A stretch of 64,000 nt of DNA from JACKHO01 sp041398745 (GTDB taxonomy: Bacteria > Planctomycetota > Planctomycetia > Planctomycetales > Planctomycetaceae). The stretch lies in assembly GCA_041398745.1 (NCBI GenBank), contig JAWKUB010000008.1, positions 408,560-472,559 of the forward strand. The letters are read 5' to 3'. Positions 63,014 through 64,000 of this stretch are shown one piece after another; position 1 is the first letter of the stretch; each line of letters starts with the position of its first letter. The position numbers and the translations under genes were made by a program. The notes under the pieces were generated by a model. The model saw only the letters and a program-made list of their open reading frames with translations, did no database searches and was not told where the DNA came from.

Positions 63014-64000
63014 ATGATTGCTCGAAGGAACTGTGACTTGGCTGACTCAAATTTGCCTCACTCGCTAGTCTTGGTCGTCGGTGCTGGCGCAAGCAAGGAG
63101 GTCAACCTTCCTCTCGGCGCCGAGTTGAAAGGGAAGATTTCCCAAGCGTTGGACATCCGGGTTGACAATTCCAATTTGATGGAGCAACGCCAAGTTTCCG
63201 GAAGCCGCGAGATTCTGTCTGCATATGACTTACTTTCTCGCCAGAATCTCTTTTCGAATGAGTTGGGAGCACCTCCAAGCACCATTCCAATGCATCGGCT
63301 CATCGACACAGGTCTCCGCATTGCTGAAGCTATGCCGCAGGCGATCTCGATCGACAATTTCATAGATTCGCATCGCGACAACAGGCTAATTGCTCTATGT
63401 GGAAAGATCGCCATAGCGCACTGCATAACGGAGGCCGAACGAGCGAGTAAGTTGTTCGGAAGTAAGTCAAGTGGTCCGGATCGGCGAATTAACTTTCCAG
63501 CGTTGGAACAAACCTGGTTCACCAAATTGTTTCAGCTCCTCACGGAGAACTGCCAATCCAATGAATTGCCAAAGAGATTGGCGAGAGTCGCGATTGTTTG
63601 CTTCAACTACGACCGATGCATCGAACATTTTCTTTTCCATGGTTTTCAGAAATACTATGGATTGGATTCCACAACTGCCGCAGAACTTCTGCAGTCGCTG
63701 GAGATTCATCACCCGTACGGAACAATTGGGGCGTTACCGTGGCAGGATGTTTCGGAAGGCTTGGAATTCGGTCAATATCTCAATCAAGATTCGTTAGTCA
63801 GCTCTGCCAATCGACTACGCACATTCACAGAAGGCACTGACCCAAACTCAAGCGCAATTGCCCGAATACAAGAAGTGTTGAAACACGCCGAGAGACTTAT
63901 GTTTCTCGGATTCGCCTACCATCGATTAAACATGCAGGTGTTGTTTCCAGGAATTCCCGAAGGAAGTCCAACGCCAAGATCCGTTGGGATGCCTGGAAAA
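63014..64000 (+). CDS. SIR2-like domain protein (N-terminal part, runs off window)
   Basis: At least 329 residues, open to the right edge with no stop. The Rossmann-type start SLVLVVGAGASKEVNLP (GAGAS at 23-27) is the NAD-binding signature of SIR2-family proteins. CFNYDRCIEHF (Asn198) and IHHPYGTIG (His233) fit the conserved Asn and catalytic His, and LMFLGFAYHRLN follows as in SIR2-like NADases. Such standalone domains are common in anti-phage systems (Thoeris ThsA, DSR, SIR2-HerA type), where they deplete NAD+. The C-terminus, which would decide the system, is missing. Base usage looks somewhat more A/T-rich than in the neighbouring core genes. Confidence 0.8.
   Translation, partial: MIARRNCDLADSNLPHSLVLVVGAGASKEVNLPLGAELKGKISQALDIRVDNSNLMEQRQVSGSREILSAYDLLSRQNLFSNELGAPPSTIPMHRLIDTGLRIAEAMPQAISIDNFIDSHRDNRLIALCGKIAIAHCITEAERASKLFGSKSSGPDRRINFPALEQTWFTKLFQLLTENCQSNELPKRLARVAIVCFNYDRCIEHFLFHGFQKYYGLDSTTAAELLQSLEIHHPYGTIGALPWQDVSEGLEFGQYLNQDSLVSSANRLRTFTEGTDPNSSAIARIQEVLKHAERLMFLGFAYHRLNMQVLFPGIPEGSPTPRSVGMPGK

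Overview
The window looks like chromosome from a member of the Planctomycetes (order Planctomycetales or close). The evidence is the mix of gene families: two formylglycine-dependent sulfatases, a PSCyt1/DUF1549/DUF1553 cytochrome protein, two DUF1501 proteins with twin-arginine-like leaders, WD40 proteins fused or linked to a Ser/Thr kinase, an MJ0042-type zinc finger fused to a membrane hydrolase, and an MfnF-like protein of the tetrahydromethanopterin/methanofuran C1 pathway. I see no insertion sequence, prophage, CRISPR array or rRNA gene.

Layout. 1-6.8 kb: the 3' end of pyrG, a sulfatase, a secreted STN-like protein, an NtrC-type regulator, an esterase and a tandem universal stress protein. 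7.2-21.9 kb: the information-processing block. A promoter precedes tRNA-Thr(TGT), tRNA-Tyr, tRNA-Gly and tRNA-Thr(GGT), followed by tuf, rpmG, tRNA-Trp, secE, nusG, rplK, rplA, rplJ, rplL, rpoB and rpoC, with stem-loops after tuf, rplL and rpoC. 21.9-34.5 kb: mostly minus-strand genes. These are a short-chain dehydrogenase, a DUF444 protein (plus strand), a sulfatase-PSD1-WD40 operon, a KDPG-aldolase-like gene with a conserved partner, and an ECF sigma/membrane anti-sigma pair.

34.5-44 kb: the MfnF-like gene, a zinc-ribbon Ser/Thr kinase-WD40 protein with its own ECF sigma factor, an OmpA-type lipoprotein and a DUF1501 protein, with palindromic repeats in the spacers. 43.9-50.1 kb: two secreted esterases, a four-helix membrane protein resembling TRADD-N-associated conflict-system proteins, a secreted/membrane gene pair and a secreted CxxCH protein. 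50.2-60.1 kb: clpC, a second DUF1501 protein, an overlapping pair of transporters (MFS and dicarboxylate/cation symporter), and the rpmF-plsX-fabD lipid-synthesis operon with a good promoter. 60.4-64 kb: accessory genes. These are a DUF2314-ankyrin protein, a zinc-finger/TM/hydrolase fusion, a small membrane protein and a SIR2-like gene that runs off the window and may open a defence island.

The translation/transcription block and rpmF-plsX-fabD are ordinary core genes. The more unusual material is the SIR2-like gene at the right edge, the TRADD-N-associated-like membrane protein at 46.3 kb, the kinase and hydrolase fusions, and several palindromic intergenic elements. Start codons were usually moved downstream of the longest open frame to the ATG that carries a signal peptide, ribosome-binding site or family N-terminus.
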